Shown piece by piece: positions 1 to 12,800 of a stretch of 39,633 nucleotides of DNA. The translations under genes and the position numbers were made by a program. This stretch comes from Hypsibius dujardini (lineage: Eukaryota > Tardigrada > Eutardigrada > Parachela > Hypsibiidae): assembly GCA_001579985.1 (NCBI GenBank), contig LRSR01006911.1:1-39633 (forward strand), written 5' to 3'. The first letter of the stretch is position 1, and each line of letters opens with the position of its first letter. The notes below the pieces were generated by a model. The model was not told the origin of the DNA. It saw only the letters and a program-made list of their open reading frames with translations, and searched no databases.

Positions 1-1040
1 TCGCTGACCAGAGCGCGATCGTTGACAGACACCGGCGCACGATTTGCACCCAAGTACTCCGTGCAAGGTGTGTACTAGCCCAAACGGTCAAAATGCTAGA
101 TTGACCAAGTTAGAGCCACTTACCGACCATTTAAATAATTAGTCAGTTAATTTTTTTTGTCTAATAAAAATTCGTTACTACCAGGGATCGTTTCAACGTC
201 CACACCCACAACCACAATCTATTTGTTATATATTTATTTCAATAATATTGTATTTTTAATGATTTTCAATATAAATACTATCGGTGTGGTTCCAAAAACT
301 TTTTTGACTTAAGTTGAGAAAACATTGCAAGATTCCACTTGCTTTGATTTTCACTTCAGAGATGCTATTTTTCTTCATTTAGAAATACTTTTGTTGAACC
401 TTTTTTGACGCTATTCAAATCAAAATTTAATTTGAAATTGATTGCAATCAGCGGAAATGTTTTTAGCGGAGCTATTATTCAATAATAAACTGGCTGACAA
501 TTATCAAGTGCACTTACAAGACCTCACTATAACCCCCCCCCGCCCCCTGATATTGGAAAAGAATCGGCTGAAGTCAAATTCCTAATGAATTTTGGTTTGA
601 AGAGCGTCAAAATATGTTTTATAAAATTATTTCTGAAAAATAGCCTTTTCCAGTGAAATACAAAAAGAAAGTGGAATCTGCCACTGTTTTCCAACTTTAA
701 AATTACGCCAAAACAAGTTCATGGGACCAGACCGAGAATATATATATCAAACACTATTATAAATACAGTACTATTGAAAAAATACATGGCGAATAGATTT
801 GGGGTGTGGACATTAAAAATCATCCTTCGTAAGTATTTTCGTTCGGTGTATTTAGTAGCTCAAACTTATAGTTTAATTTTAGTCCAAATCAGTTGACTCA
901 TTTGTTTTCATTTTTTTCCATTTAATTTTTTTGATTAGTATTTAATTAGTTTAGTATTTTTAGCAAAAATATAAAAAACATTTAACCCCAGTAAATTAGT
1001 CAATAAAATGTTTAATTCAGCTCTAGTCTGCTTATCTTTT
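1..1040. other. Intergenic, no gene seen
   Basis: AT-rich sequence with no supported coding exon. It has a short run of C near 532-541 and several A/T homopolymers. I see no terminal repeats or transposase similarity. Confidence 0.5.
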
Positions 1041-1078
1041 TTAGTTTAGTTTTGCCATCCCTAACTAAGCGTCGGATT

Positions 1079-1480
1079 TTAAGTGGAGACAAGAAACTTA
1101 ACATGCCAACCAGAAAGTGGCTCGAACTTGGTCTGGCACTTATTGTAACCGTTTGTGCACCCCACACACTGCTCCGTAGTGATGTGAAACGGACTATGTG
1201 GCAGTATACACTGAAGCCTATAATGCTGGAGTAGTTCACAATCAAGGAGGGGACAATTCAACCAGGGTACCATAGGTACGCGCCGTCCAGGGACAGACGG
1301 AAAAGATGTCATTGTTACTATAGCACTCTCTCCGCGATCCACCAACACCACCAGGCCCCTGATGATGAGATCGGAGAGAAGTGCAAGCACGGCAATGATG
1401 CTATAAAAAAGCAAGAGTATGGCGGTGTGAGTGTGGCCAACACACACCGGCGGCAAGGTCAAGGTGAGCTGAGACCTTTA
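1079..1480 (-). other. Candidate exon of an unrecognised membrane protein
   Basis: An open minus-strand frame of about 130 codons follows a possible splice acceptor (a short tract ending in CTCAG at about 1468-1472). It encodes a strongly hydrophobic stretch beginning HTAILLLFYSIIAVLALLSD, then a polar cysteine-containing tail, and stops at 1079. The stretch would suit one or two membrane helices. Against it: no methionine lies near the start, no matching upstream exon was found, and the opposite strand also has a short open frame (1103-1234) that looks like a signal peptide, so one of the two is a shadow. I do not recognise the family. A GA-rich tract at 1680-1707 reads on the minus strand as a polypyrimidine tract ending in CACAG, which could be an upstream acceptor. 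Confidence 0.25.
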
Positions 1481-2360
1481 TACTAAGCCCCCCATGGTTG
1501 GATGTGTAAGGTGATAACTTCATCAGCTCTCGCGGGGGGGGGGGGTGATCGGTTTATTGTCCGTTAAATACAAGAGTAGCCGTGGTGTGATTGTCTCTGT
1601 AATTGTTTGACTTTTTTGTGAGTGTGTGTGTGTGAATCAAGTGGCCGCGAACGCGATCGGTTTACACGGGGCTCTGTGAGAGGAGGAGGAGAAAGAGAGA
1701 GAAAGAGGTAACTGAATGATATCAATGGGTATCAAAAAATGGTATCAGCGGGCAAGCGAAATGTTGAGCCGTGCGTGTCAAAACCACGGCCTCTGATTGG
1801 TCTATTCGCATGTTTCGATTGTTGAGAGACTGGTTGCCTTACAGCTTATTTTTGAGACCAAGTTTTACCAACTCCCACTTCCCTAAAGTCGAAAAACAAC
1901 AGAAACTTAAAACGACAAATGCTCGATATTTTGTTCCCTATGCGAAAATAAAAACAATTCGTCAATCTAACAAAACTTTCTTAATACATTTTGTTGATTG
2001 ATGGCAGAGGTTGACGACCGCACTCTCGCTACTGTCCTTGTATTGTCGGCTGATCATAATGATGATGAGGGTCAGTGAAGACGGAGTGTGCAACAGGGTC
2101 CACCGGACTCTCCGGAGTATTGCGGGCACACGAATGTCCGGGAGGAGCTTAATTTCAATACATGGCTCATGAAAATTGAGCGCTAATTGAACTCTCTTGT
2201 GGTGGAATTATTAGGAATTCCCAGGGAGCTCCATTGGGCAATGACCGGCTAACGATCCGAGCGCAAAAACCGATAAAGTATCCACATTACCTTACCACAC
2301 TAAGCAAATGTCCTTTTTAATGAACTCATTTTTTTACTGAACCAAGATGAATATGACAGT
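1481..2360. other. Noncoding stretch with low-complexity tracts
   Basis: No supported gene. It contains a 12-G run (1534-1545), a GT-rich tract near 1617-1634 and a GA-rich tract at 1680-1707. Confidence 0.45.
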
Positions 2361-2369
2361 GTTGCTTTT

Positions 2370-3210
2370 TGGCCTACATGAAAACTACGAGAACAAAAAC
2401 GAAAAAACGAAACCGGGAAAGTTACGAAAATTTAACGAAAAGTTAAAACACGGTAAAACTAAAAGTTACAAAGTACGGAAAACTACAAAAACTGAAATGA
2501 CTACAAACGAAAAAAGCATAGAAATTATAACATTTATTATACTGCACCCATATGTTCGTATGTGGGGGTATGTACAGTGTGTATGCCTTTCTGTAAGGCC
2601 AGGGAAGGACACCGCTCTGCCCATGCCTTCCTTTTTGCTGTTCTACACTTTCAGACCCACACAGCAACTCAGTTTCATCCCAAATCGGTTAGAGCAAGTG
2701 AAAGTAATGACACAAGAGGGCAAAGAAAGGAAGATCGATGTCAAAAGCGCGCAATGTTTCAGGGAAGACACGCTGTTACTAACCAGTTTACGTTTGGCGC
2801 GCATTTTTAAGGAAGAAAATATTTAGCATTTGCCAGTAAGGCAGGTCACATTTCCCTTCCCCAAAAAGGCTGATACTTTTAACATTCAAAACAAAGCATT
2901 CCTAATTAACTAAGTGTTCCGCTTGCGAAGTCAGGATTTTTCTCACCTATAGTAAATGAAAATGACGGAGCTGCCTAGATAAGTTTATTTCGAATACCCA
3001 ACAGGAGATCGAGCTTTTCACGTGGAACGATACGACGATGTTGTTAACTAACTAGCTGAATATACAGTAAACGAGTCAAAATATATTTTTCTAATATAGT
3101 TTGAAATTTTAGTTTTTTCGAGTTTCGTAGTTTTCTTCCTTTTGAAGTTTTTAATGTTTCCGCGTTTTCACTTTTCGTTAAAATGGATTTTCGTAGTTTT
3201 CATGTAGGCT
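2370..3210. mobile_element. Inverted-repeat element, 841 bp, with 9-bp target duplication
   Basis: The left end (from 2371) reads GGCCTACATGAAAACTACGA. The right end (3191-3210) is its reverse complement apart from the outermost bases. Similarity continues inwards as imperfect A-rich arms of roughly 120-140 bp, with repeated CTACGAAAA and AACGAAAA motifs. The element is flanked by the direct repeat GTTGCTTTT at 2361-2369 and 3211-3219, as expected for a target-site duplication. A 9-bp duplication with long AT-rich inverted repeats fits Mutator-like or other foldback elements, but family assignment is inference. The interior (about 2520-3080) has no recognisable transposase, so the copy is probably non-autonomous. 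Confidence 0.75.
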
Positions 3211-3219
3211 GTTGCTTTT

Positions 3220-5800
3220 AAAACCAAAACTTATTCGATACGTTGGAGCTGCCTGAACGCAAACACTACCAATACAATTTTTATGGGCGTTCCAGAAGAG
3301 TTCGCCCATAAGCGAAGCCTTAAGCTATGGTTTAGAGCATTTCTTTTTACGGGCGACAGAGTTGCCGCGGCAAAGTTACGTTATAAATTTTTATACACAA
3401 ATCGATAGCTCAGTTTTGGTCGATTTATTTGCTGAATTTTTAAACGTAAAGTGTTATTTGACAAAAACAATCATTCATTTCCCATTCGCGCAACTGACAA
3501 CTGTTAAAAAAGACAGCCAAAGATGACCATTTTCCCCCACAGATCGCCCAGGTTGCTGAATGTTGATAGATCACAGTACGATTTTGACTGAAAAAATCGC
3601 TAGATGGTGGTCATACATATAAATTGGCATTTAAGGTATCATTGCCTATAAACTTTGACGGATGTTTGGCTTGGAACGATTTTGATAGGGAGAATCCAGA
3701 CTGTCACCGCTTTATATTTTATATTACAATTACTATTATGATGATTTTTAAAATTAATTTTATAGGTCAGGATATGAACAATTTTTTCGGCAGAATTTTA
3801 ATTAATAAAGTTTTTGGCAAAATAATTTAATTTAAAGAATTTTGATATTATCCTTTTAAAAATCAATTTAAATTGTTTGGCACTAGCAGAATCTTTTTTA
3901 GATGTTAGGGGACAGAGCTATGCGCCATTTCTGGAATATTACTCGCAAGTTTCCGGTCGGGCTCGACGATGGCTTGTAATTCCGCCCATTGACGTCCAAA
4001 ATATATTCTGCTGATGCCAATCGATTTCAAATTGAATTTCAAGAAGGGATTAATTTGTTTTAGGCTAGGCCGGAGTGTTGCCACTTCGTAATGTTTTGCA
4101 TGCCCGACGGACAGGGAGCGGTAAGCCTAATATAATATGTCAATAATGGCGGTAGGTCTTAACCAAACCCTGGCGAGTCAGACAATACGCGCCTACTCAA
4201 GTGGAGCGAAGCAGCAACAAAACGCTACCTATCGATCGATCGATAGATAGCCTACATAAACATGCATGGTCAGCATCTCATGTTTAACTGCGCCATCTGT
4301 TAACACGGGAGTAATGGCGAGAAAGTATCCATCCCCACCCTGAAAAATGCAAATACAGGTATTTAAAGTGCAGTCCTCTACAGATTGTCCAGGCAAGGGT
4401 ATCGCACTATTACCAGTCACCACAAACAACTCGCACGTGTTTGGGTGTTGTCTAGATTCTTTATATTGTTCTGGCTCCTGTCAGAAGAGAGGTTTGTCGC
4501 ACGTATCGGTACGAGGAGCCGGGTTGCCTGTAAATAGCTGTCTCTTTTTTTGTTATTGTATTTTGGATATACTGTTTCTGAAGCAAAGAGTAGCTGTTTC
4601 GTGGGACCTGCCTGCCTATGGAAGAAAATCAAATTTTCTTTTCCATCTCAAATTCAATTTGAAATTTATTGGGAACGGTAAAATATTTTTGGAAATAAGG
4701 GTGCGGGACCGTGTGCCGTTTTTGAAGGGGAGTGGAGTTTCTAAGTGTGCCTTTTACATGGAGATGGACAATAGCTCCGCTCATTGCGTGCCAAAAACAT
4801 TTGACTGATAGTGCTAATCAATTCCCAATTGAATTCTGAATGAAACAGTGTTGCGAGATAGTTCTCTGCATTAACTAGGCAAAATCTGTTTATACCGGAA
4901 TTATTACTGATTAATACATAACATGCACTAAGGACAGTAAAATGGCTGTCCGACTGGTCGGTTGCCTCAATAAAAATAAAGGTTCACCCAAAGTTCCTCG
5001 GCCGAAACCGTTTTCTGTTAAAACACATAGATTAGGGGATCTTGTGACGGGAAAAATTCGTCCAGCGTTGTTCGAGTTACCGGTCCAGTGAACGGCGTTC
5101 AACTACAAACTTAAGGGCAATCTTTGTTATCCCCTAAAATATCATTCAAGTATCTGATCCCGCTGACAGGCAATAAAGTTATTAATATTCGTAATAATAC
5201 TATGATATGATACTTAAGTATGTTGAGTTGGCAGGCAATTTTTTTGCCGTGTCAGGCAACTATACACCTTTCAATTATTAACAGCTATCGAATCACTTAA
5301 TTGGGAGACTAATTTTAGCTGTTTAAATCGATTTCGGACTTTTGTAAGCTCAAGAAAATACAACCGTTCAATCAACCAGTCATTCATTTCACCATGACAG
5401 ATGTCTGGTTAGATTTTTGCGTACTGAACTTTCACTTTTCAATGAGGAGGTATAATTTGCAAGAGCTAACTCAAACGCTGAAACTGAATAAATAAGCTAT
5501 AATACTGAACACCCAAACAGGTGCAAAAAATGATGAACAACAACCTCTCTAAACGAGTCTTAATGTTACATTTTTTTGTAACCTCTTCCGCTCCTCGCAT
5601 GAGATCAAGGAGATAAGCGTCGGGGAAAAAATATCTAAAAGTCGAGTTCTGGCATACAAAAAAACAGACCGAATACTACGATGCATAAGAATCGAGACGT
5701 GAAGTAGAAAAGACAACAAACAGCTGTTGCCACCGCTGTCGCATTGCTAAAAAAACTTGATATGTCAGACGCTATAAAAAAACAATGACACATGCAGATG
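3220..5800. other. Intergenic, no supported gene
   Basis: I see no gene here. A 153-codon plus-strand frame at 4347-4808 has no recognisable domain and no good splice context. There is a perfect 9-bp hairpin at 3281-3311 (TTATGGGCG, 13-base loop, CGCCCATAA) and a short ATCG/ATAG repeat near 4229-4250. Confidence 0.45.
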
Positions 5801-5826
5801 ATGCAGCCGAGAAACGGCATGACTCA

Positions 5827-8800
5827 TCATCCTCGCCGTGGCAGCGTCAGCATCTTTCCCGCCGTTTTGATAACGTCCGCGCAGCCGCCGAAATTTGGCA
5901 ATGAGTTGATGTATAAATTGAACAGGCAAAAGATGGAGGAAAAGGCGCACGTGAGGAAGATGAGCAGGTGAAAGCTCATCGAGCAGGACTTGAGGATAAC
6001 CAGCTCTTCCAGGTAGCCCTCAGGGAAACTGAGGTCTTCGCGACCGATTTTCTTGACAAACCGCTGTTCGAGGTGGAGAAACGGAGAGACTTTTCGCTGC
6101 CAGTCGCGAAGGGTCGTGTAGATGCCCAGGGCAACCTGAAAAGTCAACAAAACTCGATCCAGTGCTAGTCAAAAAAATCTGTATTGATGAATAATTAGCA
6201 CAGTTTCAGTAAGTAGTCAAATTTCATCCCTATTTCGACGTATCTTACCAGGGAAAGACAAAAGGTAATGAGCGAACAGATGGTCATGAAATTGCAGAAA
6301 CCCTTGATGAAACTAATCAGGCAGCTCTTGTGGCCGGACGCGCTGATCTTCCACGCAAGGACAGCGAAGAGGCCAGCGATCACGGCGAAGCAACCGACGA
6401 AGATGCCGGCTGACTCGATGCTCAGCAGGGCGGCGCTGGATTTGGGGTACTTGAGTTTAGCTGTCAGCAAGAAAAGAAGCCGAACAAAGAGATTAGTCAT
6501 GGATCGTTTTTGTATGTGATTTTACGTCGTTTTTGCTGTTTTATGATTAATGTCTGTAAACGGACATATGAAGAGATGATCGAGACCCCGCGCGAGAACA
6601 AAGACTAAGAAAACCGACCTAGTCTGTAATCGCAAAGTGTGGGGCAAGGTGCGTGCTTGATAAGTCGCAAAGTGCGAGGAGAAGTGACCCCGCCTGAATT
6701 TACTCTAGCTAAGCGTTTTCCGATTGTTATATGCGAATATTCATCGCTACACTTCACACCTAAAATATTAGACAAAATAGGTCCTTCATGATATTTACGT
6801 CAAATTTAATAAATTAGATTGTTTGCTTTAGCAAATCAGTATCATAATAAATGAAAATTCTAAATTATTAAAATGCTCTTATTTTATAGGAAATGACGGG
6901 CAAAACAAATACAATTATCTAGAAAATACCGGCGTTTGGACATCTGAGTTTTGATAGTGCAACTCCTACTTATGAACATGTCAAACGACCCCTACCCGTA
7001 AAAAACCAACCAAGAACGCTTTCTAACTTTTTGAGTTTTTATTTTTCGTTAGGAAAAAAGAGACATATAACATCGAGCGCGCCTTATTTTTTAGCAGGCG
7101 CTAAAATGGCCTAAGCTGACAAGACAGTATTTTACTTAATCCATTAATGTTGAATCTCATCTAACTAAGCGTTTTTCGACTACATGTATTCCATGCGAAA
7201 TTCATCATTCATTACTACCCTTCACACATAACATTTTCAACAAGAAGCCCTTCGTGACTTTCACGTGAAATCTGAATAGAATTGGATTAGATGGCTTAAC
7301 AAATGAGTAACATAATACGTAGCTAAAATTTTCTTACAACAAATGACGGGCAAAACGAATGTGCAATTTATTTAAAAAAATTACGGCATTTGCCAGCAGT
7401 GATTACTCCTACACATACATATACAAGTCAAACGACCTTACTTTTGACTTCGAAAAAAACCGACTAAACCTTTTTTCCTTTCTAATTTTTCATTGGGACG
7501 AAAAATAGACAAATCATTTCAAACGCGCCCCACATCCCATCGAAGGGGGAAACGTCTCAATTCACAGCTGGGTTGGATGACTTTCGTGCGTTTTCAGGAT
7601 TTGGGTGAAATATTTAATATTAATAAGACAGCTTATATTCGGCGAATACTTCTGACCAGCCAGGAACCACAAGCTTTGCGGCTTACAAAGGTAACGGTAG
7701 AACCTTCGACAGTTATATTTGTGCTTTTCTGTTGAGCTCAGAATAGAACCTTTGTTAGAGAACAATGATGGTGCACGCTACAGAAGTTGAGCGGCTAGGT
7801 TGCGACAGGTTCCCTCAAAATGGTACTGAACAATCAGCAAGCTCGGTCTCTATTGTTTGAGCCCAATTGAAGACCGATTAAAAACCTTGTTCTCAAGCAA
7901 ATTCAGACATCTGTTTTAAATATAAAACTTCATCCCAAGCTTAGTCGAAAATATTGCTCGATACATTTGCGCTTTTTTTGGCGCAGTAGAACATTGCTTA
8001 ATACAATTTATCTTTATTATAACGTAATAATAATAAGAATAATTTATATATATATATATATATATTTAATAAAACGGAGAGTGACTGACCGGTACATAAT
8101 CACCTATACACCGAGTGGCCTGTTACCTTCATTTACCTTTATTAATTTATATGAAAAACTATAGCTAGTCTTCGATATAAATGTATATAATATATACGGT
8201 ATACCTTTATTATGGAGCTCGATTACACAAATTAGGTGGAGTGCTGGGAACGACCAGGAACGCACGCCAAAAATGTTTTTGTTTCTTCAGATGCTCTCTT
8301 TGTAAAAATATCTTGACTGCGACCAATGTTTTAAATCATTGAAAATCAAACTTATTTTAATTCATCCCTTTTTCTCAACAAATTTAGGACAACAGCACAA
8401 TAAGTAGTGTAGTTTGAACACTGGATTAACAGACTAGGATGTCTCATTTTTGAAACTGGATTCTGAAGCGAAAAATGTAAATTTAATGAAAATCACACGT
8501 CAGTTTTCAAGTAACTATGACTATCACACAAACAATGCGTAGGAAACAGTTTGAAAAGGAGTAAATGGAGTAGTCCAGAATACTGAAACTCAAAGAGCAA
8601 TGGCAGGAGGTACAGTCCCCACTAAATTACACCAATGTTTTTGATTTTTTGCAATTTGTTCGAAAAACTTACTAACAGCCTCCGTAATCAACGCACACAA
8701 TCCCATCCCGATGTTCAACAGTCCCAGCGCAAAAATGCCCCGCAAACTCCGCACATCCGAGCGTTCCTTCTTCCGCTGCAGACTGCTCAACAGACGGATC

Positions 8801-8868
8801 ACGCGACCTTGACCCTCCGCTACATCACTAGCAGCTGTTCCGACACTCAACGACCTCTGACGACCCAT
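5827..8868 (-). CDS. Four-helix (tetraspan) membrane protein, three exons
   Basis: The model is complement(5827..6135, 6249..6460, 8673..8868), 238 residues. The phases match: exon 1 ends after one base of codon 66 at a GTAAGT donor, exon 2 opens after TGACAG and ends at CTG|GTAAGA, and exon 3 opens after TTTTCAG. Introns are about 2212 and 113 bp. The start at 8868 is the only in-frame ATG and follows a CT/GA repeat. Residues 1-40 are polar and basic. Hydrophobic segments lie at about 42-62, 79-102, 113-142 and 189-212, with a charged loop at 143-188. This suggests an integral membrane protein with both ends in the cytosol. There is no claudin or tetraspanin cysteine signature, so the family and function are unknown. 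A second hydrophobic open frame just downstream (5635-5820) could be an alternative 3' exon, but I found no good donor. Exon 1 and its upstream DNA are duplicated near 31.6-33.5 kb, where the exon is broken. Confidence 0.7.
6703..7535. repeat. Diverged ~450-bp direct tandem duplication within intron 1
   Basis: Two units about 450 bp apart share ordered landmarks: TAAGCGTTTT (near 6710 and 7166), AAATGACGGGCAAAAC (about 6891 and 7342), GTCAAACGACC (about 6979 and 7427) and an ACGCGCC/GCGCGCC end. Overall similarity is moderate, so the duplication is old. No coding sequence is seen in it. Confidence 0.6.
8045..8066. repeat. AT dinucleotide microsatellite
   Basis: A run of TA repeats within intron 1 of the tetraspan gene. 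Confidence 0.9.
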
Positions 8869-8890
8869 CTCTCTCTCTCTCTCTCTCTTT
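8869..8890. repeat. CT/GA microsatellite abutting the tetraspan start codon
   Basis: A CT run on the plus strand lies directly upstream of the minus-strand ATG, so the 5' leader reads GAGAGAGA. The tract and the ATG are also kept in the broken exon copy (32776 onwards). Confidence 0.8.
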
Positions 8891-9139
8891 TTCCCTCTCA
8901 AGTGGGGATTAGGGCGTCATGATCAAGATATGAAAAATAAATAAACCGAATAGAAGATGATAAACTATACCACCGAAAAGTGATAGGGATATGTTTAGGT
9001 ATTAAAAAGATGTACGAGAAAAAAATAGAACGCGAGAGAAAGAGATAATAAAAAAATAAAAATGAACAAGAGATGAAAGATAGAGATAGGGGGAGAGATA
9101 TATTAAGATCAAACATTAAGGAGAGAGGGCCAAGTACCC

Positions 9140-9609
9140 TAACTATAATGTTAAACAACCTTCCCCGCCCGCTTATTCATCGAGAGCGATTAAGAGGGTG
9201 AAGCAACAATTCGCTTGACGTGGATATTGGGCTATATCGTTTTATCATCACTTTTTTCGTCCGCCATTATGATACGGCAATTTCTCTTTGTTTCGTGTGA
9301 TTTTGTTCGTTATACCATCCCAGCTAAAACTTGGGTGTTGCTGTTATTGGTGGACGGACGAAACGGTTGTCACGCCTAATTTTCCGGAAAAGTGCGGCAT
9401 GCCTCATCCGCGGATTACACACCATTTTCGGCGTTAAAAGTTCGCTCCAGGAGGCCTACTATTCGACACAACAACCCCCTCTGCGTGATAGAGACGTATA
9501 GCAAAATGGCTGATCTGACTAGGCGGAAATGTAGTTGGTTGATTTGTCTCTCAGTGAGACGACACGCGACACACGATCGAACTGGCATCTTGGGTCGCCG
9601 CCTGACTCG
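9140..9609. promoter_or_regulatory. Near-identical noncoding block, copy A
   Basis: Base-by-base comparison with 33040-33509 shows only 4 substitutions, all transitions, and no indel over 470 bp, at a constant offset of 23,900. Similarity stays high up to about 9835. The block lies upstream of the tetraspan gene on its coding strand. The longest frames through it lack a shared ATG: a plus-strand AAAATGG near 9504 is AAAATAG in copy B. I therefore treat it as noncoding. It could be a promoter, enhancer or noncoding exon, or it could simply be a gene-conversion tract. Confidence 0.5.
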
Positions 9610-9844
9610 GTCTCCGTGTCTGTGTATGTGTGTATGTGTGTGTGTTATGACTACCTAGTGATGTTTTTGCGGGCTTGTTGTGGCGCCACCGACCGCGATG
9701 GCTCAGTTCAGACATAACTAATACAACCTCAAGTATACACAGATACATAGAACGGTAGTCTGTTTAGCCGGAAAAAATGCGTTCGAGGTTGAGTTGATGT
9801 GAGTCAGCGTGGTGACGAATTTATTTTCCAGCGGTTTTATGTAC

Positions 9845-9871
9845 GTGTGTGTGTGTGTGTGTGTGTGTGTG
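9845..9871. repeat. GT microsatellite
   Basis: About 13 GT units, shorter in copy B near 33749-33761. Confidence 0.9.
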
Positions 9872-9879
9872 CGATGTGG

Positions 9880-12800
9880 CCCTGAGAGTTGATCATCGTC
9901 GTACTGTGAAACAAAGAAACGAGTGCGGGGTACCTCGAAGATGTGTGCTGCTTTTGCCGCGTCTTTTATTGTTTATCGCGGTGAGTATATTCATTACACA
10001 CGCGCGATGATGTCACACGGCGCGGGCTCGTACCTGGAATTGATCAGCCTCAACGCCTAAATGTCCTTATTATTGCAAAGATTGCATTAATATTGTTAGG
10101 GTAGAACAAATGTTTTTTAATCATTTTTATTGAAAGACAAAAAGATTATTCGAACGGTTATGCTGTTTTTGAAAGCTTTTGTAAAACAATGAGCGTAAAA
10201 TAAATCATACATATTTAATAAAAATTTTACTATTCAGGAAACATACGCGTTCTCTGAATTTATGATATGTTTGGTGAATTTATTCCATAATCTAAACCAA
10301 AGAGAACATTAGAAGTAAGAGGAGATACTTGGTTCGCTGAATATATAGAAAGAAGAAAAATTAGACTATAAAGGGTTTTCTGAATTTTGTTTTAAAAAAT
10401 TTTGATATTGTGCGATATATTTATAATCCATTAGAAAATTCTCTATTTTTAGTCAAATGCCGTTTGACTGTATGCTCCATAATTGTTACCATATATCAGT
10501 ACGCATAGTTACATGCGGAAGTGATCATCTTTGTAAATGTCACGTAAACTGTCCGTCGTGCAATGTAAAGTAGAAAATGGTCACAATCGAAGGAAGTGCA
10601 ATTTTTAAGTTCGCAATTTGATATAGTTATACTTGCGCTGTAGTAGAATTGTTTCAAAAACAAACACTGAGCGGCGTCCGCAACAAGATTATGCTTAACA
10701 AACTAGTTCCTTACATCCAAGATGAATCTCGTCATGTTTTTTTAGCAATCATTATCTGCTGCACTCAAAAATTGTATGACAGATTAAACTTCCATGTAGC
10801 CGGACTAGACTCTTTTTAGCCATTAAGCCCGCCACTTGGGGTGAAAACGATTGTTTAACGCGAGCAGTTATTGTTCTAACTTGAGGTATTATTCAACTGT
10901 CTAATTTAGAATCACTTCAAGTTATTTTTTATTTAGATCTACTTCAGTTATGAATAAAAAACATTATTTCGCCGCTAAAGTCGGACAAAGTTTTTGTGTA
11001 ATATCTGAAAGTTGGAAAAACACAAGAAAATTCAAAAAAAAACTTTGTCAGACATTATCGAGGCAATAATGTTTTGCTTTCATCACTACAATAGGTCTAA
11101 ATAAAAATATTTCAAAATTATTCTGAAGTCAACACTTGAATAATGCTTCAAGTAAGCCGGTTCGAGCAACACACGCCAAAGTAAACATTACCACCTTTCA
11201 ATTAGGCCTATCCGCAATTAAATTTATTCCGTGTCACTCGTATCGGATTTCACAGCTTTCGGCTAATAAAAAAATACCATCAACACATGGAATTTTCTCG
11301 CGGTATTTTCAAAGAGACCAACAAACTACCCGAGAAGCTATAACCTATAACCGTACACATGAACCCCACCTGCGGCGCAGAAAATCTACTAATTTCTTCT
11401 ATCTCACTGATAATCCTCATGTATGAGATCACCATCGTTGGCATTGCCCTACGGCATTTATAAAAAACTCTCTCTAAGATCTCGCTGAATCAGCTCGTTT
11501 TTCCGCCATTTGTCTCTTCCGTGTATCGGCAGCTGTCATATTTATGTATTATTATTCCGTACAAATTGATATATATCTCGACAAACACGACGCGATAGCG
11601 AACAAACACTTCATAAAAATCGACACATGCTGTTTTATTGAGAAGTAATCTCTTGTGCATTTTATTCAGCGCAGAGATCAGACCTACCACGCCGTGTCTC
11701 ACATCTGTGGGCCGGATAAACATTTGTAGAGAGATGGAGCTGTCAGATGGGTGTGGTACACGTTGTCGGCGGCGGAACTAATTGCCAATGTCTCAGTGTT
11801 GTCTGTCTGTTTGCCTGTGCCGGTTAAGAAAACACGAAACAGAAACGGCGTGGAAAAACAGCGTGTGCAAGTTATAATTATCCCTCTGTCTCTCGGTGCG
11901 TGTTTTGGGGGTAGGGTATGCGACGACGATGCGCCATTTATTAGTCTTGGGAATAAAGGAAATGTTAAGGCACACACACGCTGACAAGGCTGATGGCTTG
12001 CGTGTGGCACACCCTGATTTTACAGTGTGACACAAGAGTGGTTTACATACTCCTTTTTTGATGGAGTATGTACGGCATGATACCGCCCTGGAGAAAAACA
12101 GTATCTTAAATACAGTTGCAGTCAATAGTGGTTACATTTGCTATCTTTAAAAACCGTTCCACATTGCTGAACAAAGCAGCTTGTAACCCTTTTTAATCCC
12201 TGAAGTAAAAAGGTGACCAAACGGAGTGCTATTTATTACACAAATTTTATTGGGACTTGAACGTTTTTCCAGATTAAGTTTGAAAAGTCTGACCACGGAG
12301 AAAAACTTGTGTAGATCTCAATAGTTTTGTTAAGCACAGAGTTTAATATACTCGTAGTACTGGTAAAGGACGAGTAGAGTGCCAGTTGATCACTGGTTAG
12401 TCGTGTTGGTGTTTAATTCATCTTCCTCATTATGAATTTCATTATGCCAATTGTTATTTATTGTTATTATTATTAGTATTATTATTATTATTAGAAGGTC
12501 GACGGGTTAATTCCCGGAAGCGTATCTTTTACCATTTTGTTCTCACTTTTAAAGGCCGGTTGGTCATGCCAAATGATGCCAAATTATTTTGTGGTCAAGG
12601 GTGGAGTATTTGAGGAAGACTGATCATTGGTCAACCAAGGACGTCTCACTCGAGAATTGTGTTTATTTTTGCATCCCATTTTGGGATGCACTTATGGATT
12701 CATTTTGGTATGGACAAAAGATAAACCGCCACATTGTAACGTTACAATATATTGTAATGCAAATTGTACAGTTTGGAGAACCATAAAGGATTTCAATTAA

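Noticed and set aside
4347-4808. 153-codon plus-strand open frame
   Set aside because: No recognisable domain, no convincing splice or start context, composition like translated noncoding DNA.
9392-9658. Open frame through the conserved 470-bp block
   Set aside because: Starts at GTG; the internal ATG of copy A is ATA in copy B, and four substitutions are too few to show codon-like change.
9938-9990. Short ATG frame ending at a GTGAGT donor on the plus strand
   Set aside because: Only about 13 codons, absent from copy B, no partner exon found.
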